Source: Dietzia alimentaria 72 (GTDB lineage Bacteria > Actinomycetota > Actinomycetes > Mycobacteriales > Mycobacteriaceae). From it: a DNA stretch of 64,000 bases. Positions 12,941-22,375 of the stretch are shown in pieces. The first letter of the stretch is position 1; every line of letters starts with the position of its first letter. The notes beneath the pieces are model-generated. The model did no database searches. It was not told the origin of the DNA and saw nothing but the letters and a program-made list of their open reading frames with translations. The stretch is from the NCBI RefSeq assembly GCF_000226215.1, contig NZ_AGFF01000023.1:124001-188000 (forward strand), given 5' to 3'. The position numbers and the translations under genes were made by a program.

Positions 12941-13554
12941 CCCAGCCGGGCGATCTCGGACGGCCGGAACGAGGGGCCCCCCGGACGGCCCACGACGAGG
13001 ATGTGGCCCGAGGTCAATGGCGCCGCCGCGAGGGCGGTGTCCATGGCGGTCCACTCCGCTGGCACGTCGTCGTCGTCGTCCAGTTCGATGACCCGGTCCA
13101 AGTCGCGAAGGACGGGCACGTCGTCGTTCTCCCACATAGGCGCTGACTCACCACGCGCGACCAGTCGACAACCCGCGTCCCCGGTCACCTCCACCACCAG
13201 CGCCCAGCCCACACGCAGCGCGGCGGGGAGTTCGTCGGCAAGCATCTGGGCACCCCTGGCACCAGCGCCCGCGACCGCGTCGATCAGCTCGAGTTCCCGA
13301 TGTGCATCGAGGATTCCGCCGAACGGGCGCAATGAGTCGACGACGACCCCATCGAGCTGCTCGGCGGCCGTGATGAGCGTGTCCGGGAACGTGCCGTGGG
13401 GGACCTCCACCACGATGTCGTCCACGGCGACGCCGTCGAAACGATCGACCACGTCGAGGCTGACGATATCCGCACCGACGGTTCCCAGCGAGACCGCGAG
13501 ATGACCCAGGCTGCCCGGTCGGTCGGGCAGGATCACACGGAGCAGATAGGACAT
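12901..13554 (-). CDS. ACT-domain amino-acid-binding protein (Rv3013-like)
   Basis: 217 residues from the ATG at 13554, where the protein opens with MSYLLRVILPDRPGSLGHLA, a canonical ACT-domain start (beta strand, then PGxL). The pattern ADIVSLDVVDR and VPHGTFPDTL completes the first ACT fold. The C-terminal half (ALVVEVTGDAGCRLVARG through GRPGGPSFRPSEIARL) resembles a GAF-like or second small regulatory domain. Mycobacteria have an ACT-domain gene in the same place and orientation between ligA and gatC. It probably senses an amino acid; no enzymatic part is attached. It is divergent from gatC. Confidence 0.78.
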   Translation of the reverse strand: MSYLLRVILPDRPGSLGHLAVSLGTVGADIVSLDVVDRFDGVAVDDIVVEVPHGTFPDTLITAAEQLDGVVVDSLRPFGGILDAHRELELIDAVAGAGARGAQMLADELPAALRVGWALVVEVTGDAGCRLVARGESAPMWENDDVPVLRDLDRVIELDDDDDVPAEWTAMDTALAAAPLTSGHILVVGRPGGPSFRPSEIARLGYLTGILRSLHAS

Positions 13555-13631
13555 GCAGCCCATTGTGCCGCACGGAACCGGGCTGACTAGGCTGGGCCGG
13601 TACTGACCACGCCACGGAAAGGGGCAGGCCC

Positions 13632-13931
13632 GTGACCTCGATCTCACGCGGGGACGTCGCGCATCTCGCCAGGCTCTCACGTCTGGATCTGAGCGACGCC
13701 GAGCTTGATTCGTTCGCGCGACAGCTCACCGACATCCTCGACCACGTGCAGGCCGTGTCTGAGGTCGCCGCGGACGACGTGCCGGCGATGAGCCACCCCA
13801 CCGCGATCACCAACGTGTACCGCGAGGACGTGATTACCCCGGGGCTGACCCCCGAGCAGGCGCTCGACCAGGCCCCGGCCTCAGCGCAGCAGCGCTTCGA
13901 GGTTCCGCAGATCCTCGGGGAGGACGCATGA
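13632..13931 (+). CDS. gatC: Asp-tRNA(Asn)/Glu-tRNA(Gln) amidotransferase subunit C
   Basis: 99 residues, GTG start. GatC is the small belt subunit that holds GatA and GatB together. The family start [22 protein letters not shown] and the central [15 protein letters not shown] are both present. The gene overlaps gatA by 4 bp (ATGA), so the subunits are translationally coupled, but gatB is 2.5 kb away behind an MFS gene and pfkA. Confidence 0.96.
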   Translation: MTSISRGDVAHLARLSRLDLSDAELDSFARQLTDILDHVQAVSEVAADDVPAMSHPTAITNVYREDVITPGLTPEQALDQAPASAQQRFEVPQILGEDA

Positions 13932-15382
13932 CCGAGCTCACCACCGCCACCGCCGCTGAGTTGGCGGGCCGGATCGCCGCGCGGGAGGTGTCCTCGGAGG
14001 AGGTGACCCGCGCGCATCTGGATCGGATCGGTCAGGTCGACGCCGAGATCAACGCCTTCCTGCACGTGGGCGCAGACGCGGCACTCGAGGCCGCCCGGGC
14101 CGTCGATGCTCGTCTGGCCGCCGGCGATGAACTCGGCCCCCTTGCCGGGGTCCCCGTTGCCCTCAAAGATGTCTTCACCACCACCGACGCGCCCACCACA
14201 TGCGCCTCGAAGATGCTCGAGGGTTACATGTCGCCGTACGACGCGACGGTGACGACCCGCCTGCGCGAGGCCGGCATCCCGATCCTCGGTAAGACCAACC
14301 TCGACGAGTTCGCGATGGGTTCCTCCACAGAGAACTCGGCGTACGGGCCCACCCGTAACCCATGGGACCTCTCCCGCACCCCCGGCGGCTCGGGCGGCGG
14401 TTCGGCTGCGGCCCTGGCCTCCAACCAGGCTCCGATGGCCGTGGGCACCGACACCGGCGGATCGATCCGCCAGCCGGCCGCACTCACTGCAACGGTTGGC
14501 GTCAAGCCCACCTACGGCACGGTCTCGCGCCACGGCCTCGTCGCCTCGGCGTCGTCCCTCGACCAGGGGGGCCCGTGCGGCCGGACGGTTGAGGACACCG
14601 CGCTTCTGCACCAGGTGATCGCCGGCCACGACCCCCGGGACTCGACCAGCCTGAACGTACCGATCCCGGACATGGTCGCGGCGGCTCGCGAGGGCGCCCG
14701 CGGCGACCTGAAGGGCGTCCGCGTGGGCGTCGTCCGTGAGCTGGCCGGCGAGGGATATCAGTCCGGCGTGGAAGCGTCTTTCCAGGCCGCCGTCGAGGCA
14801 CTTCGAAGCCTCGGCGCAGAGGTAATGGAGGTCTCGTGCCCCAATTTCCGACACGCGCTGTCGGCCTATTACCTGATCCTTCCGTCCGAGGTCTCCAGTA
14901 ACCTCGCGCGCTTCGACGCCATGCGTTATGGCCTGCGCACCGGTGAGGGTTCCGCAGACCAGGTGATGGCGGCCAGCCGGGCGGCCGGGCTCGGCCCGGA
15001 GGTCAAGCGTCGAATCATGTTGGGGACGTACGCCCTGTCCGCCGGCTACTACGACGCCTACTACGGCCAGGCGCAGAAGGTTCGCACACTGATCTCGCGC
15101 GACTTCGACGCGGCCTACGAGAAGGTCGACGTCTTGGTCTCGCCCACCACGCCCACCACCGCGTTCCCACTGGGGGACAAGGTGGAGGACCCGGTGGCGA
15201 TGTACCAGTTCGACCTGTGCACGCTGCCGTTGAATCTCGCCGGGCACTGCGGGATGTCCGTCCCGACCGGACTGGTCGACGGTCTGCCTGCCGGGATGCA
15301 GATCATGGCGCCGGCGCTCGCGGACGAGCGTCTGTATCGGGTCGGCGCGGCCTACGAGGCCCAGAGGGGCGCGATCGCGTGA
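13928..15382 (+). CDS. gatA: Asp-tRNA(Asn)/Glu-tRNA(Gln) amidotransferase subunit A
   Basis: 484 residues. GatA hydrolyses glutamine and supplies ammonia for converting Glu-tRNA(Gln) to Gln-tRNA(Gln). The amidase-signature triad is intact: K80 (VPVALKDVF), the cis-serine S155 (GGSGGGS) and nucleophile S179 ([12 protein letters not shown]). These numbers are within one residue of the well-studied Staphylococcus enzyme. It is coupled to gatC upstream, and its TGA overlaps the GTG of the MFS transporter. With gltX and tRNA-Gln also in the window, it supports the indirect tRNA-Gln charging route usual in actinobacteria. Confidence 0.97.
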   Translation: MTELTTATAAELAGRIAAREVSSEEVTRAHLDRIGQVDAEINAFLHVGADAALEAARAVDARLAAGDELGPLAGVPVALKDVFTTTDAPTTCASKMLEGYMSPYDATVTTRLREAGIPILGKTNLDEFAMGSSTENSAYGPTRNPWDLSRTPGGSGGGSAAALASNQAPMAVGTDTGGSIRQPAALTATVGVKPTYGTVSRHGLVASASSLDQGGPCGRTVEDTALLHQVIAGHDPRDSTSLNVPIPDMVAAAREGARGDLKGVRVGVVRELAGEGYQSGVEASFQAAVEALRSLGAEVMEVSCPNFRHALSAYYLILPSEVSSNLARFDAMRYGLRTGEGSADQVMAASRAAGLGPEVKRRIMLGTYALSAGYYDAYYGQAQKVRTLISRDFDAAYEKVDVLVSPTTPTTAFPLGDKVEDPVAMYQFDLCTLPLNLAGHCGMSVPTGLVDGLPAGMQIMAPALADERLYRVGAAYEAQRGAIA

Positions 15383-16764
15383 CAGTGGTCCCCGAGCGGG
15401 ATGCGTGGAAGGCTCTCGCCGCGCTCGTCATCGGGTTCTTCATGATCCTCGTGGATCAGACGATCGTCGCGGTGGCTACCGAGGCGTTTGTCACGCAACT
15501 GGGTGCCACCACCAACCAGGTGATCTGGGTGACCAGCGCTTACCTGTTGGCGTATGTGGTGCCGCTGCTGTTCACGGGCCGTCTTGGTGATCAGATCGGA
15601 CCGCGCACGGTGGCGATCGCCGGCCTCGTGGTCTTCACCGCAGCGTCGCTGTGGTGTGGCCTCGCCCCGGACATTGAGACCCTCATCCTGGCCCGCGTCT
15701 TCCAGGGGATCGGCGCCGCGCTGCTGACTCCTCAGTCACTTAGCGTGATCACCCGGGTGTTCGCACCGCAGCGCCGGGGAGCAGCCATGGGTGCATGGGG
15801 CGCCGTCGCGGGCATTGCCTCGGTGGTCGGCCCGGTACTCGGTGGCGTCCTCATCGACGCGTTCAACTGGCGATGGATCTTCTTCGTCAACATCCCGTTC
15901 GGAATCGTCGCAGTAGTGCTGGTCTGGTTGTGGGTGCCGCCGATGGCGACCCGCAACCGCAGTTACGACGTCCCCGGCATCGTGCTCTCGGCCGCCGGCA
16001 TGTTCCTGCTCGTGTACGGCATCCAGGAAGGCGAATCGCACGGTTGGGGTGCCAGTACGCTCGTGCTGATCGCCTCCGGCATGGTCGCGATCGTCTTGTT
16101 CCTATGGTGGCAGTCCCGGGTGCGTACAGAGCCGCTCGTGCCGCTCCGGCTGTTCCGCGACAGGAACTTCTCCATCGGCAACTTCGGCGTCTCGACGATC
16201 GGGTTCGTCACCGCTGGCACGATGGTCCCGCTGATGTTCTACCTCCAGGGTGTCAAAGAGTTGTCACCCACCTCCGCAGGCCTCATGCTGCTGCCGATGG
16301 CGATAATCGCCGGGTTCCTCGCGCCGATGGTGGGACGTCTAGCAGACCGTCTGGATCCGCGGATTTTCACCGGAATCGGGTACTTCTCCTACGCGGTCTC
16401 GCTGTTCTGGCTGGCGCTGGTGATGGACTCTCAGACGTCCATTCCGGTGCTGCTGGGGCCGATCGCCTTGATGGGTGTGGCCAACGGCTGCGTGTGGGCC
16501 CCCACGTCGTCAACGGCGATGCGGCGTCTCGAGCTCGCCTCCGCAGGCGCCGGCTCCGGGGTGTACAACACGACCCGCCAGGTGGGCGCCGTCCTGGGTT
16601 CCGCTGCCATCGGCGCGTTGATGCAGGCCAGACTTGTCGCCCATGGAGACGTCGGACAGGCCGTGGCGGACTCGATGTTCCTCCCCGCGGTAGTCGTCCT
16701 GTTGGGCGGGCTCGCCACAATGGCGTTCCGAACCGATCAATCGTCGAAGAGCCCGGCGCCGTGA
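15379..16764 (+). CDS. MFS transporter, DHA2 (EmrB/QacA) drug-efflux type
   Basis: 461 residues from the GTG at 15379, which overlaps the gatA stop; a longer upstream frame would lie inside gatA. The N-terminal motif [15 protein letters not shown] corresponds to the LDxTIVNVALP signature of 14-helix DHA2 transporters, and motif A appears as [12 protein letters not shown]. The central helices include [16 protein letters not shown] and the motif C-like [18 protein letters not shown]. About 14 hydrophobic segments can be counted. Expected role: proton-driven export of a drug or metabolite. Its place inside the gat-pfk cluster suggests a lineage-specific insertion, with expression read through from gatCA. 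Confidence 0.85.
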   Translation: MTVVPERDAWKALAALVIGFFMILVDQTIVAVATEAFVTQLGATTNQVIWVTSAYLLAYVVPLLFTGRLGDQIGPRTVAIAGLVVFTAASLWCGLAPDIETLILARVFQGIGAALLTPQSLSVITRVFAPQRRGAAMGAWGAVAGIASVVGPVLGGVLIDAFNWRWIFFVNIPFGIVAVVLVWLWVPPMATRNRSYDVPGIVLSAAGMFLLVYGIQEGESHGWGASTLVLIASGMVAIVLFLWWQSRVRTEPLVPLRLFRDRNFSIGNFGVSTIGFVTAGTMVPLMFYLQGVKELSPTSAGLMLLPMAIIAGFLAPMVGRLADRLDPRIFTGIGYFSYAVSLFWLALVMDSQTSIPVLLGPIALMGVANGCVWAPTSSTAMRRLELASAGAGSGVYNTTRQVGAVLGSAAIGALMQARLVAHGDVGQAVADSMFLPAVVVLLGGLATMAFRTDQSSKSPAP

Positions 16765-16809
16765 ACCCGTTGCGCCCCTAGACTGCGGGGAAACCGAGAG
16801 GAGCTCCAC

Positions 16810-17844
16810 GTGCGTATAGGCGTGCTCACCGCCGGCGGCGACTGTCCCGGACTCAACGCGGTCATCCGTGCCCTCGTCCGGACCGCCAATTCCGAGTATG
16901 ACTCGCCGGTCCTGGGTTTCCAGGACGGTTGGGCGGGTCTGGTCTACGACCGGGCGGTGCCACTGTTCGACGACGAGGAGATCGACCGCATCCTGTTGCG
17001 CGGTGGGACGATCCTCGGAACCGGCCGACTGAATCCCGACATCTTGCGATCGAGTCTGCCGGAGATTCGCGAGACCATCGAACGACATGCCCTGGACGCA
17101 CTGGTGGCGATCGGCGGTGACGGGACGTTGAAGGCGGCCCGCTGGTTGACCGAGAACGGTGTCCCCGTGGTGGGCGTACCCAAAACGATCGACAACGACG
17201 TTTCAGGCACCGACTACACGTTCGGCTTCGACACGGCGGTCTCGATCGCCTCCGACGCGATCGACCGCCTGCACACCACGGCGGAATCCCACGAGCGCGT
17301 GATGCTGGTGGAGGTGATGGGGCGGCATGCGGGCTGGATCGCCCTGCATGCGGGGCTCGCCTCGGGTGCGCACATGATCGTGATCCCGGAACAGCCGTTC
17401 GATATCGACTACGTGTGCAAGGTCATGAAGCGCAGGTTCCAGATGGGGGAGGCCTACGGGATCTGTGTGGTCGCCGAGGGGGCCACCCCCGCCGATGGTT
17501 CGGGGATGACGCTCCGCGAGGGCGGCACTGACCAGTTCGGACACGAGATATTCACCGGGGTGGCCGATCAGATGGCCAGGGCGATCGAGGAGCGGATGAA
17601 CCGCGACGTTCGGACCACGGTGCTCGGGCACATCCAACGCGGCGGCACGCCCACCGCCTACGACCGTGTCCTGGCCACCCGGTTTGGCGTACAGGCGGCG
17701 CATGCCGTGCACCGCAGGGATTTCGGTCAGATCGTCGCTCTACGCGGGGAGTCGATCGAGATGGTGCCGGTAGAGGACGCGGTAGCGGTGCTCAAAACCG
17801 TTCCCGAGGACCGCTACCGCGAGGCCACACACCTCTTCGGCTAG
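16810..17844 (+). CDS. pfkA: 6-phosphofructokinase
   Basis: 344 residues with a GTG start behind GAGAGGAG. It phosphorylates fructose-6-phosphate to the 1,6-bisphosphate. The N-terminal [14 protein letters not shown], the phosphoryl-donor loop [10 protein letters not shown] (G105 equivalent to E. coli Gly104), [20 protein letters not shown] with K125, and [11 protein letters not shown] are all present. Gly at 105 is the ATP-type residue (PPi enzymes have Asp), while Lys at 125 is usually linked with the PPi group. The mixed pair is known from ATP-dependent actinobacterial enzymes, so ATP is the better guess. It sits between the MFS gene and gatB, as pfkA precedes gatB in mycobacteria. Confidence 0.95.
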   Translation: MRIGVLTAGGDCPGLNAVIRALVRTANSEYDSPVLGFQDGWAGLVYDRAVPLFDDEEIDRILLRGGTILGTGRLNPDILRSSLPEIRETIERHALDALVAIGGDGTLKAARWLTENGVPVVGVPKTIDNDVSGTDYTFGFDTAVSIASDAIDRLHTTAESHERVMLVEVMGRHAGWIALHAGLASGAHMIVIPEQPFDIDYVCKVMKRRFQMGEAYGICVVAEGATPADGSGMTLREGGTDQFGHEIFTGVADQMARAIEERMNRDVRTTVLGHIQRGGTPTAYDRVLATRFGVQAAHAVHRRDFGQIVALRGESIEMVPVEDAVAVLKTVPEDRYREATHLFG

Positions 17845-17854
17845 ATTGTTGCGC

Positions 17855-19336
17855 ATGGAGTTCAACGAGGTCGTGTCACGTTTCGATCCCGTCATGGGTA
17901 TGGAGGTGCACGTCGAACTGCACACCGCCACCAAGATGTTCTGTGGGTGTCCGACCACGTTCGGTGCGGACCCCAATACCCAGGTGTGTCCGGTGTGCAT
18001 CGGCTTGCCCGGGGCGTTGCCCGTGGTAAACCGCCAGGCGGTGGAGTGGGCCATGAAGATCGGGCTGGCGCTGAACTGCTCGATAGCGCCGTACAGCCGA
18101 TTCGCGCGGAAGAACTACTTCTATCCGGACCAGCCGAAGAACTATCAGATCTCGCAATACGACGAGCCGATCGCCCACGACGGGTTCCTGGACGTCGAGC
18201 TGGAGGACGGCTCCACGTGGCGTGTGGACATCGAGCGCGCCCACATGGAGGAGGACACGGGTAAGTCGACCCACATGGGTTCGGCATCCGGCCGGATCCA
18301 CGGTGCGACGCACTCGCTGCTCGACTTCAATCGAGCTGGCGTGCCCTTGATTGAGATCGTTTCCAAGCCGATCGTCGGAGCCGGAGAACGGGCGCCCGAG
18401 ATCGCCCGGGCGTACGTGAGCGCCCTGCGTGATCTACTCAGGAGTCTCGATGTCTCCGATGTGCGCATGGACCAGGGATCGATGCGCTGTGACGCCAACG
18501 TCTCACTTATGCCTAAGGGAACCACCGAATTCGGGACCCGCACGGAGACGAAGAACGTCAATTCACTGCGCAGTGTCGAGATCGCCGTCCGCTACGAGAT
18601 GTGCCGCCAGGCCGACGTGCTCACCGAGGGGGGCGAGGTCGTATTGGAAACCCGCCACTTCCAGGAGGGCGACGGCACCACCACATCCGGCCGTCCCAAA
18701 GAATCCGCAGAGGATTACCGCTACTTCCCGGAGCCTGATCTCGCGCCGGTGGAGCCCACCGAGGAGCTCATCGAGGAGATCCGGGCGGCGCTGCCCGAGC
18801 TACCCTGGGTACGCAGAGCGCGGGTCCAGGCCGATTGGGGCGTTTCCGACGAGGAAATGCGTGACCTGATCAACGCCGGTGCCCTGGACCTGATCCTCGC
18901 GACCGTCGACGCCGGTGCGTCGCCGACCGAGGCCCGCTCCTGGTGGGTGTCGTACCTGTCGCAGCAGGCCAACAAGCGTGGCGTCGAACTGACGGAGCTG
19001 GCGATCACGCCGACCCAGGTGTCCCAGGTGATCGAGCTCGTCGCCGAGGGCAAGCTCACCAACAAGCTCGCGCGCCAGGTCGTGGACGCGGTGCTCGACG
19101 GTGCGGGCGAGCCGGATCAGGTCGTGGCGGACAAGGGCCTCGAGGTGGTCCGTGACGATTCGGCGCTGCAGAAAGCGGTGGACGATGCTCTTGCTGCACA
19201 GCCGGACATCGCGGAGAAGATCCGCTCGGGCAAGGTTCAGGCAGCCGGCGCGATTGTCGGCGCCGTCATGAAGGCAACCCGTGGCCAGGCCGACCCGGCC
19301 CGCGTGAAGGAACTGGTTATCGCCGCTTGTATCTGA
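17855..19336 (+). CDS. gatB: Asp-tRNA(Asn)/Glu-tRNA(Gln) amidotransferase subunit B
   Basis: 493 residues from the ATG at 17855; an in-frame TTG 9 bp upstream is possible but weaker. GatB binds and phosphorylates the mischarged tRNA end. The kinase core shows MGMEVHVEL, the zinc-type cysteines CGC and [28 protein letters not shown], and the [12 protein letters not shown] motif that contacts ATP and metal. The C-terminal helical and YqeY-like tail ([15 protein letters not shown] to the end) is complete. It starts 10 bp after pfkA, suggesting co-transcription. Confidence 0.96.
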   Translation: MEFNEVVSRFDPVMGMEVHVELHTATKMFCGCPTTFGADPNTQVCPVCIGLPGALPVVNRQAVEWAMKIGLALNCSIAPYSRFARKNYFYPDQPKNYQISQYDEPIAHDGFLDVELEDGSTWRVDIERAHMEEDTGKSTHMGSASGRIHGATHSLLDFNRAGVPLIEIVSKPIVGAGERAPEIARAYVSALRDLLRSLDVSDVRMDQGSMRCDANVSLMPKGTTEFGTRTETKNVNSLRSVEIAVRYEMCRQADVLTEGGEVVLETRHFQEGDGTTTSGRPKESAEDYRYFPEPDLAPVEPTEELIEEIRAALPELPWVRRARVQADWGVSDEEMRDLINAGALDLILATVDAGASPTEARSWWVSYLSQQANKRGVELTELAITPTQVSQVIELVAEGKLTNKLARQVVDAVLDGAGEPDQVVADKGLEVVRDDSALQKAVDDALAAQPDIAEKIRSGKVQAAGAIVGAVMKATRGQADPARVKELVIAACI

Positions 19337-19359
19337 GAACACTCACGCACCGCTCGCGA

Positions 19360-19656
19360 TCAGGCTGCGCCGGGCGGGTTGGTGAGGTGGTCGGCATCGT
19401 CGAGGAGAGTCTCGAGATGCCGCTTCCACGCGTGGTCGAGGATCTGATCGCGTGCTTGAGCCAGGGGACCGGTCGGCGTGGTTCGGTGTTCGTGGCCAGT
19501 GCTGGCGTAAATGATCAGTTCGCCCAAGGGACCCGGTCTGTAGGCGTTATAGCCGAAGGTTTTCTCCCGATGATGTCTGCGGCAAAGGCACATCAGGTTC
19601 CATTCGGCGGTCGGTCCGCCGAACTGCGGACGCCGGTGGTCGAAGGCGATCACATG
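19360..19656 (-). pseudogene. 3' fragment of DUF222/HNH endonuclease gene, separated by IS110 insertion
   Basis: This is the C-terminal part of an HNH endonuclease. The reading frame begins at HVIAFDHRRPQFGGPT and continues EWNLMCLCRRHHREKT, the HNH core (His, Asn and final His-His), then about 60 further residues to the stop. On the other side of the element the N-terminal fragment ends at CRHPGCHVPAADCDLD. Joining the two gives the normal CDLD-HV family motif, so the gene was continuous before the insertion. The fragment has no start of its own except codons borrowed from the element. Likely non-functional. Confidence 0.85.
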
Positions 19657-19663
19657 GATGCTC

Positions 19664-20746
19664 CTATGCAGCGTCAAGTAACTTCTCGTACTGGTTGAGG
19701 TCGGCCTGAATTGCGCGGTAGAGCTCGCGGACGACGGCGCGTTTGAGGCAGCGGATGATCTCCTTTTTGGTCTTTCCTTCTTGGATCCGTCGTTCGTTGT
19801 AGGCCCGGGTTTGCTCGTGCCATCTGAGCCGGTTGATCACGATGAGGTGGATAGCGCAGTTCGCTGCTCGGTCTCCGCCCCGGTGTAGCCGGTGCCGAGT
19901 GGTTTGCCCTGAGCTGGCGGGAATCGGCGCAACGCCGCAGATCCGGGCCAGGGAGGCCTCGGTGTTGAGGAGCTGCGCGTTCTCGCCGACAGTGATCAGC
20001 ATCTGAGACGCTGCCTCGGTTCCCACGCCGTACACCTGCATGAGGTTCGGCGCGTGTTCTTCGAGGATCGCCTTGAGGTGCTCGTTGGCCTCGGCGATCT
20101 CTTCGTCCAGGTACTGGATCCGTTTGGCCAGCCGGCGCAGCATGCGACGCGCCGTGGCCGCCGGGTCATCAGGCGCGGCGCTAGTGGGCACTCGCAGCCG
20201 CGCACAGCGGGTGACGAGAGCTGCCCGGTTGTGGCCCCGGAGCTTCTCGCGCAACTCCTCGGGGGCGCCCCACAGCATTCCATGTATCTGGGCCAGGGTG
20301 GCTTTGCGGGCTTTGGCTGCGCTGCGCCTGGTCGCATGGATCAGCCGGATGGCCTCGACGAACCCGTCATGGTCTTTAGGGGTGGTGACCGCCGATTCGC
20401 TGAGCACCGAGCGTGCGGCGTTGATCGCATCGATCGGGTCGGACTTTCCTCTCGCTCGCCTGGCCTGCCGGTTGGGGCGCATCACCTCGATCACGGTGAC
20501 ATTCTGGGCCTTGAACTGGCGGCAGAGCCCCACCCCATAGGATCCGGTGCCCTCGATGCCGACCTTGAGTACCTCTCCATGGCCCTGCATCCACATCACG
20601 AGCTGGCTATAGCCTGCGGCGGTGGCCGGAAACTCGCGATCAGTCAGTTGCTTCCCGGTCGAGGCATCCAGGATGGCGGCGTGGTGAGTCTGCTTGTGGG
20701 TGTCGACGCCGCCTACGACCTGACGTGTAGCGGGTGTACTTGTCAT
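19664..20746 (-). CDS. IS110-family transposase (DEDD/serine recombinase)
   Basis: 360 residues from the ATG at 20746. The N-terminal RuvC-like DEDD domain has D15 (GGVDTHKQTHHA), E65 (GIEGTGSYG), D103 and D106 (SDPIDAINAARS), a full acidic set. The C-terminal Transposase_20 domain has VYGVGTEAASQML, a helix-hairpin-helix, and the ICGVAPIPASSGQTTRH segment where S278 or S279 is the probable catalytic serine. A coiled-coil region lies around residues 205-232. In this family the protein works as an RNA-guided recombinase using a bridge RNA from the element. The frame is intact, so the element may still be active. Confidence 0.93.
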   Translation of the reverse strand: MTSTPATRQVVGGVDTHKQTHHAAILDASTGKQLTDREFPATAAGYSQLVMWMQGHGEVLKVGIEGTGSYGVGLCRQFKAQNVTVIEVMRPNRQARRARGKSDPIDAINAARSVLSESAVTTPKDHDGFVEAIRLIHATRRSAAKARKATLAQIHGMLWGAPEELREKLRGHNRAALVTRCARLRVPTSAAPDDPAATARRMLRRLAKRIQYLDEEIAEANEHLKAILEEHAPNLMQVYGVGTEAASQMLITVGENAQLLNTEASLARICGVAPIPASSGQTTRHRLHRGGDRAANCAIHLIVINRLRWHEQTRAYNERRIQEGKTKKEIIRCLKRAVVRELYRAIQADLNQYEKLLDAA

Positions 20747-21075
20747 GATTGAACCTGCCGTCCGCGAGTTGGGTGGGTGGTAGCTCACCGGCGGCGGCGG
20801 TTGGACAGGACAGAGATGGGCTTGTTGCAGCAAGCTCCTATGAAGTCACAGCCGTCGTCGCCGGTGACGTACACACCGCCTCCGGCCACGGTCGACAAAT
20901 CCACGTAAGGACAACCAGACCGGCGTCAATCGAAGTCCGAGTCAGGCCGGGACCAGAGACGGTGCAACACCATTTTCTGCCCGCGGTCGACCAATCCATG
21001 TAAAGACAACCAAACCGGTGCCAATCGATATCCGAGTCAGGCCGCGATCAGAAGCGGTGCCTTCTCATGCTCTCT
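20747..21075 (-). ncRNA. Non-coding end of IS110 element; candidate bridge RNA region
   Basis: 329 bases without a gene between the transposase start and the element boundary. IS110-subgroup elements encode their bridge RNA in this upstream segment, on the transposase strand. The sequence holds a small hairpin (GCTTG/CAAGC around a 6-nt loop, 20820-20835) and the tandem repeat listed separately. Exact RNA ends, loops and guides are not determined; the call rests on family knowledge plus position. Confidence 0.5.
20890..21060. repeat. Two-copy imperfect tandem repeat, 95-bp period, inside the IS110 end
   Basis: A 76-bp unit at 20890-20965 recurs at 20985-21060, offset by 95 bp; I count 12 differences, so about 84% identity. 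Shared landmarks are GGTCGAC, AATCCA, GACAACCA, CAATCGA and CCGAGTCAGGCCG. The second copy lies next to the element boundary. The two have drifted, so the duplication is not recent. Confidence 0.85.
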
Positions 21076-22260
21076 GTCCAGATCGCAGTCTGCGGCTGGG
21101 ACGTGGCAGCCGGGGTGGCGGCAGGTGCCGTCGCGTAACCGAATGCGTTCGGCCAGAGCCGGTCTGATGGTGTACTTCAGTAGGGTGTCGGGGTTGTCTG
21201 CGGCGCCGGGCTGCGGGTCGATGAGGTCAAACCGGATGCGTGCCTCGCCGCCGGCGAGAAGCGCTTTGCACAGCCAGTCGACACTGGCGTACGCGCCCTT
21301 GATAAAGCTGACGCGATTGGCCAAACCCTGGGGCCTACCGTCGATCACGGAGATTCGGATGGGTTTGTCGGTGCCACAGGAGGCACCCGGAGACGGGCGG
21401 TCGACGGGTTTGGCGGCATCGGCGGGGTCGTCCGCATCTGGAAGAGGATCCGCGAGGTCCGTGGTGTTGGGGTCGCCGAGGGCGATCAAAGCGTCCGCGC
21501 GAAGCTGATCACGGGTTCGTGGGTGGCCGCTGTCGTAGGCCTCTCGGGCCGCTGATTCGATGCGTCGGCGTAGCTTCTCCGCATCCGCCGCCGGTAGATG
21601 GGCCCACATGTTGGTCATGCCGTCGGCTCCAGGACGAAACCGCACAGTTCGCTGCTCAGCAGCACTATCGAGGGCGTCCTGGGTGGCTCGGGGGTCGTGG
21701 CGCCCGCGTGCGGCGTCGATGGCGTTGTCGAGAGCGGCACGGCTGGGGCGGTTGCCGCCGTCGAGGGCGCGGGCGAGTTGGCCGATGACGTCGGTTTCGA
21801 CCGCCGGAAGGATGTCGTCTTCAATCGCGGCCAGGCGACAGGCGGCATCGATGGCCAACTGTTCTGGGAACAGTCCGCGAGAGACAGCTTTGCGGAGGCG
21901 GTGGAGCCGGGTGTGGATCTGGACACCGGCGGTGACCAGGCGGCCGGCGTGCCAGACCGTCAGCTTCATGGCGGCGGCCAGGTGGTCGCGAGCCTGGTCT
22001 GCGGGGTCGAGTCGCGCATGCGCAGGTCGAGTGTCAGCGAAGCGGGCGTCGTCGGCGTAGCCGTGTTGGGAATGGTCGGTTCGCCTAAGCGATTCGACCA
22101 AATGATGCGCGGCCTGAAGTCGAGTCGCCCCGGCAAGGTTCTGCGCCAGGGTGGCTGACCGGGCGGCTTCACTCAGTGCCTCCGCGTCCAACTCATCCAA
22201 GGCCAAAGGCACGGCGCGCAGCGCCCCGAAAAGGGATGCTCTTGTCGTCGACGTATCCAT
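21076..22260 (-). pseudogene. 5' fragment of DUF222/HNH endonuclease gene
   Basis: The ATG at 22260 has a GGAGG just upstream. About 395 residues of host coding remain before the element is reached; the frame then runs 13 codons into the element to a stop at 21037. The N-terminal two-thirds is the DUF222 helical domain (LAGATRLQAAHHLVESL, LRKAVSRGLFPEQLAIDAA), followed by a linker and the start of the HNH region (RIRLRDGTCRHPGCHVPAADCDLD). The HNH active site itself is on the far side of the element at 19360-19656, so this fragment cannot encode the nuclease. Such DUF222/HNH genes are abundant, often multi-copy, accessory genes in actinobacteria. Confidence 0.85.
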
Positions 22261-22375
22261 GAGACCTCCAACCCCGCGCCGCACACCCTAAATCGAACCT
22301 GTGATCTAGTTTACCGGAGGCGTCGGCATAGAACAAGAGTTCGGTTTCGGTCCGTTCGGAAAGAGCGCGACTAGC

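Larger units (their letters stand above)
19657..21075 (-). mobile_element. IS110-family insertion sequence interrupting a DUF222/HNH gene
   Basis: About 1.42 kb, bounded by comparing the two halves of the interrupted gene. One flank ends in CTGGAC (complement of 21076-21081) and the other begins CATGTG (complement of 19651-19656). Ends are accurate to about 2 nt. There are no long terminal inverted repeats and no clear target duplication, as expected for IS110. The transposase fills the side near 19657, with its stop 7-8 nt from the boundary, and a 329-nt non-coding segment lies upstream of its start. This arrangement is that of the IS110 subgroup, in which the upstream end encodes the bridge RNA. 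Both ends contain GAGCAT close to the junction. Confidence 0.88.

Noticed and set aside
13148-15247. A 699-codon open frame on the minus strand across gatA
   Set aside because: It is antisense to gatA with its intact catalytic triad. Its composition (Arg/Gly/Val-rich, no domain) is that of a high-GC shadow frame.
20054-20752. Plus-strand frame of 232 codons inside the IS110 element
   Set aside because: Antisense to the transposase; no separate family or ribosome-binding site.
20890-21060. Tandem repeat considered as a CRISPR remnant
   Set aside because: Only two diverged 76-bp units with a 19-bp gap, no palindromic short repeat, and no cas genes.
21598-22158. Plus-strand frames opposite the HNH gene fragment
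   Set aside because: The minus-strand frame carries the DUF222 domain and a good ribosome-binding site; the plus-strand frames do not resemble anything.
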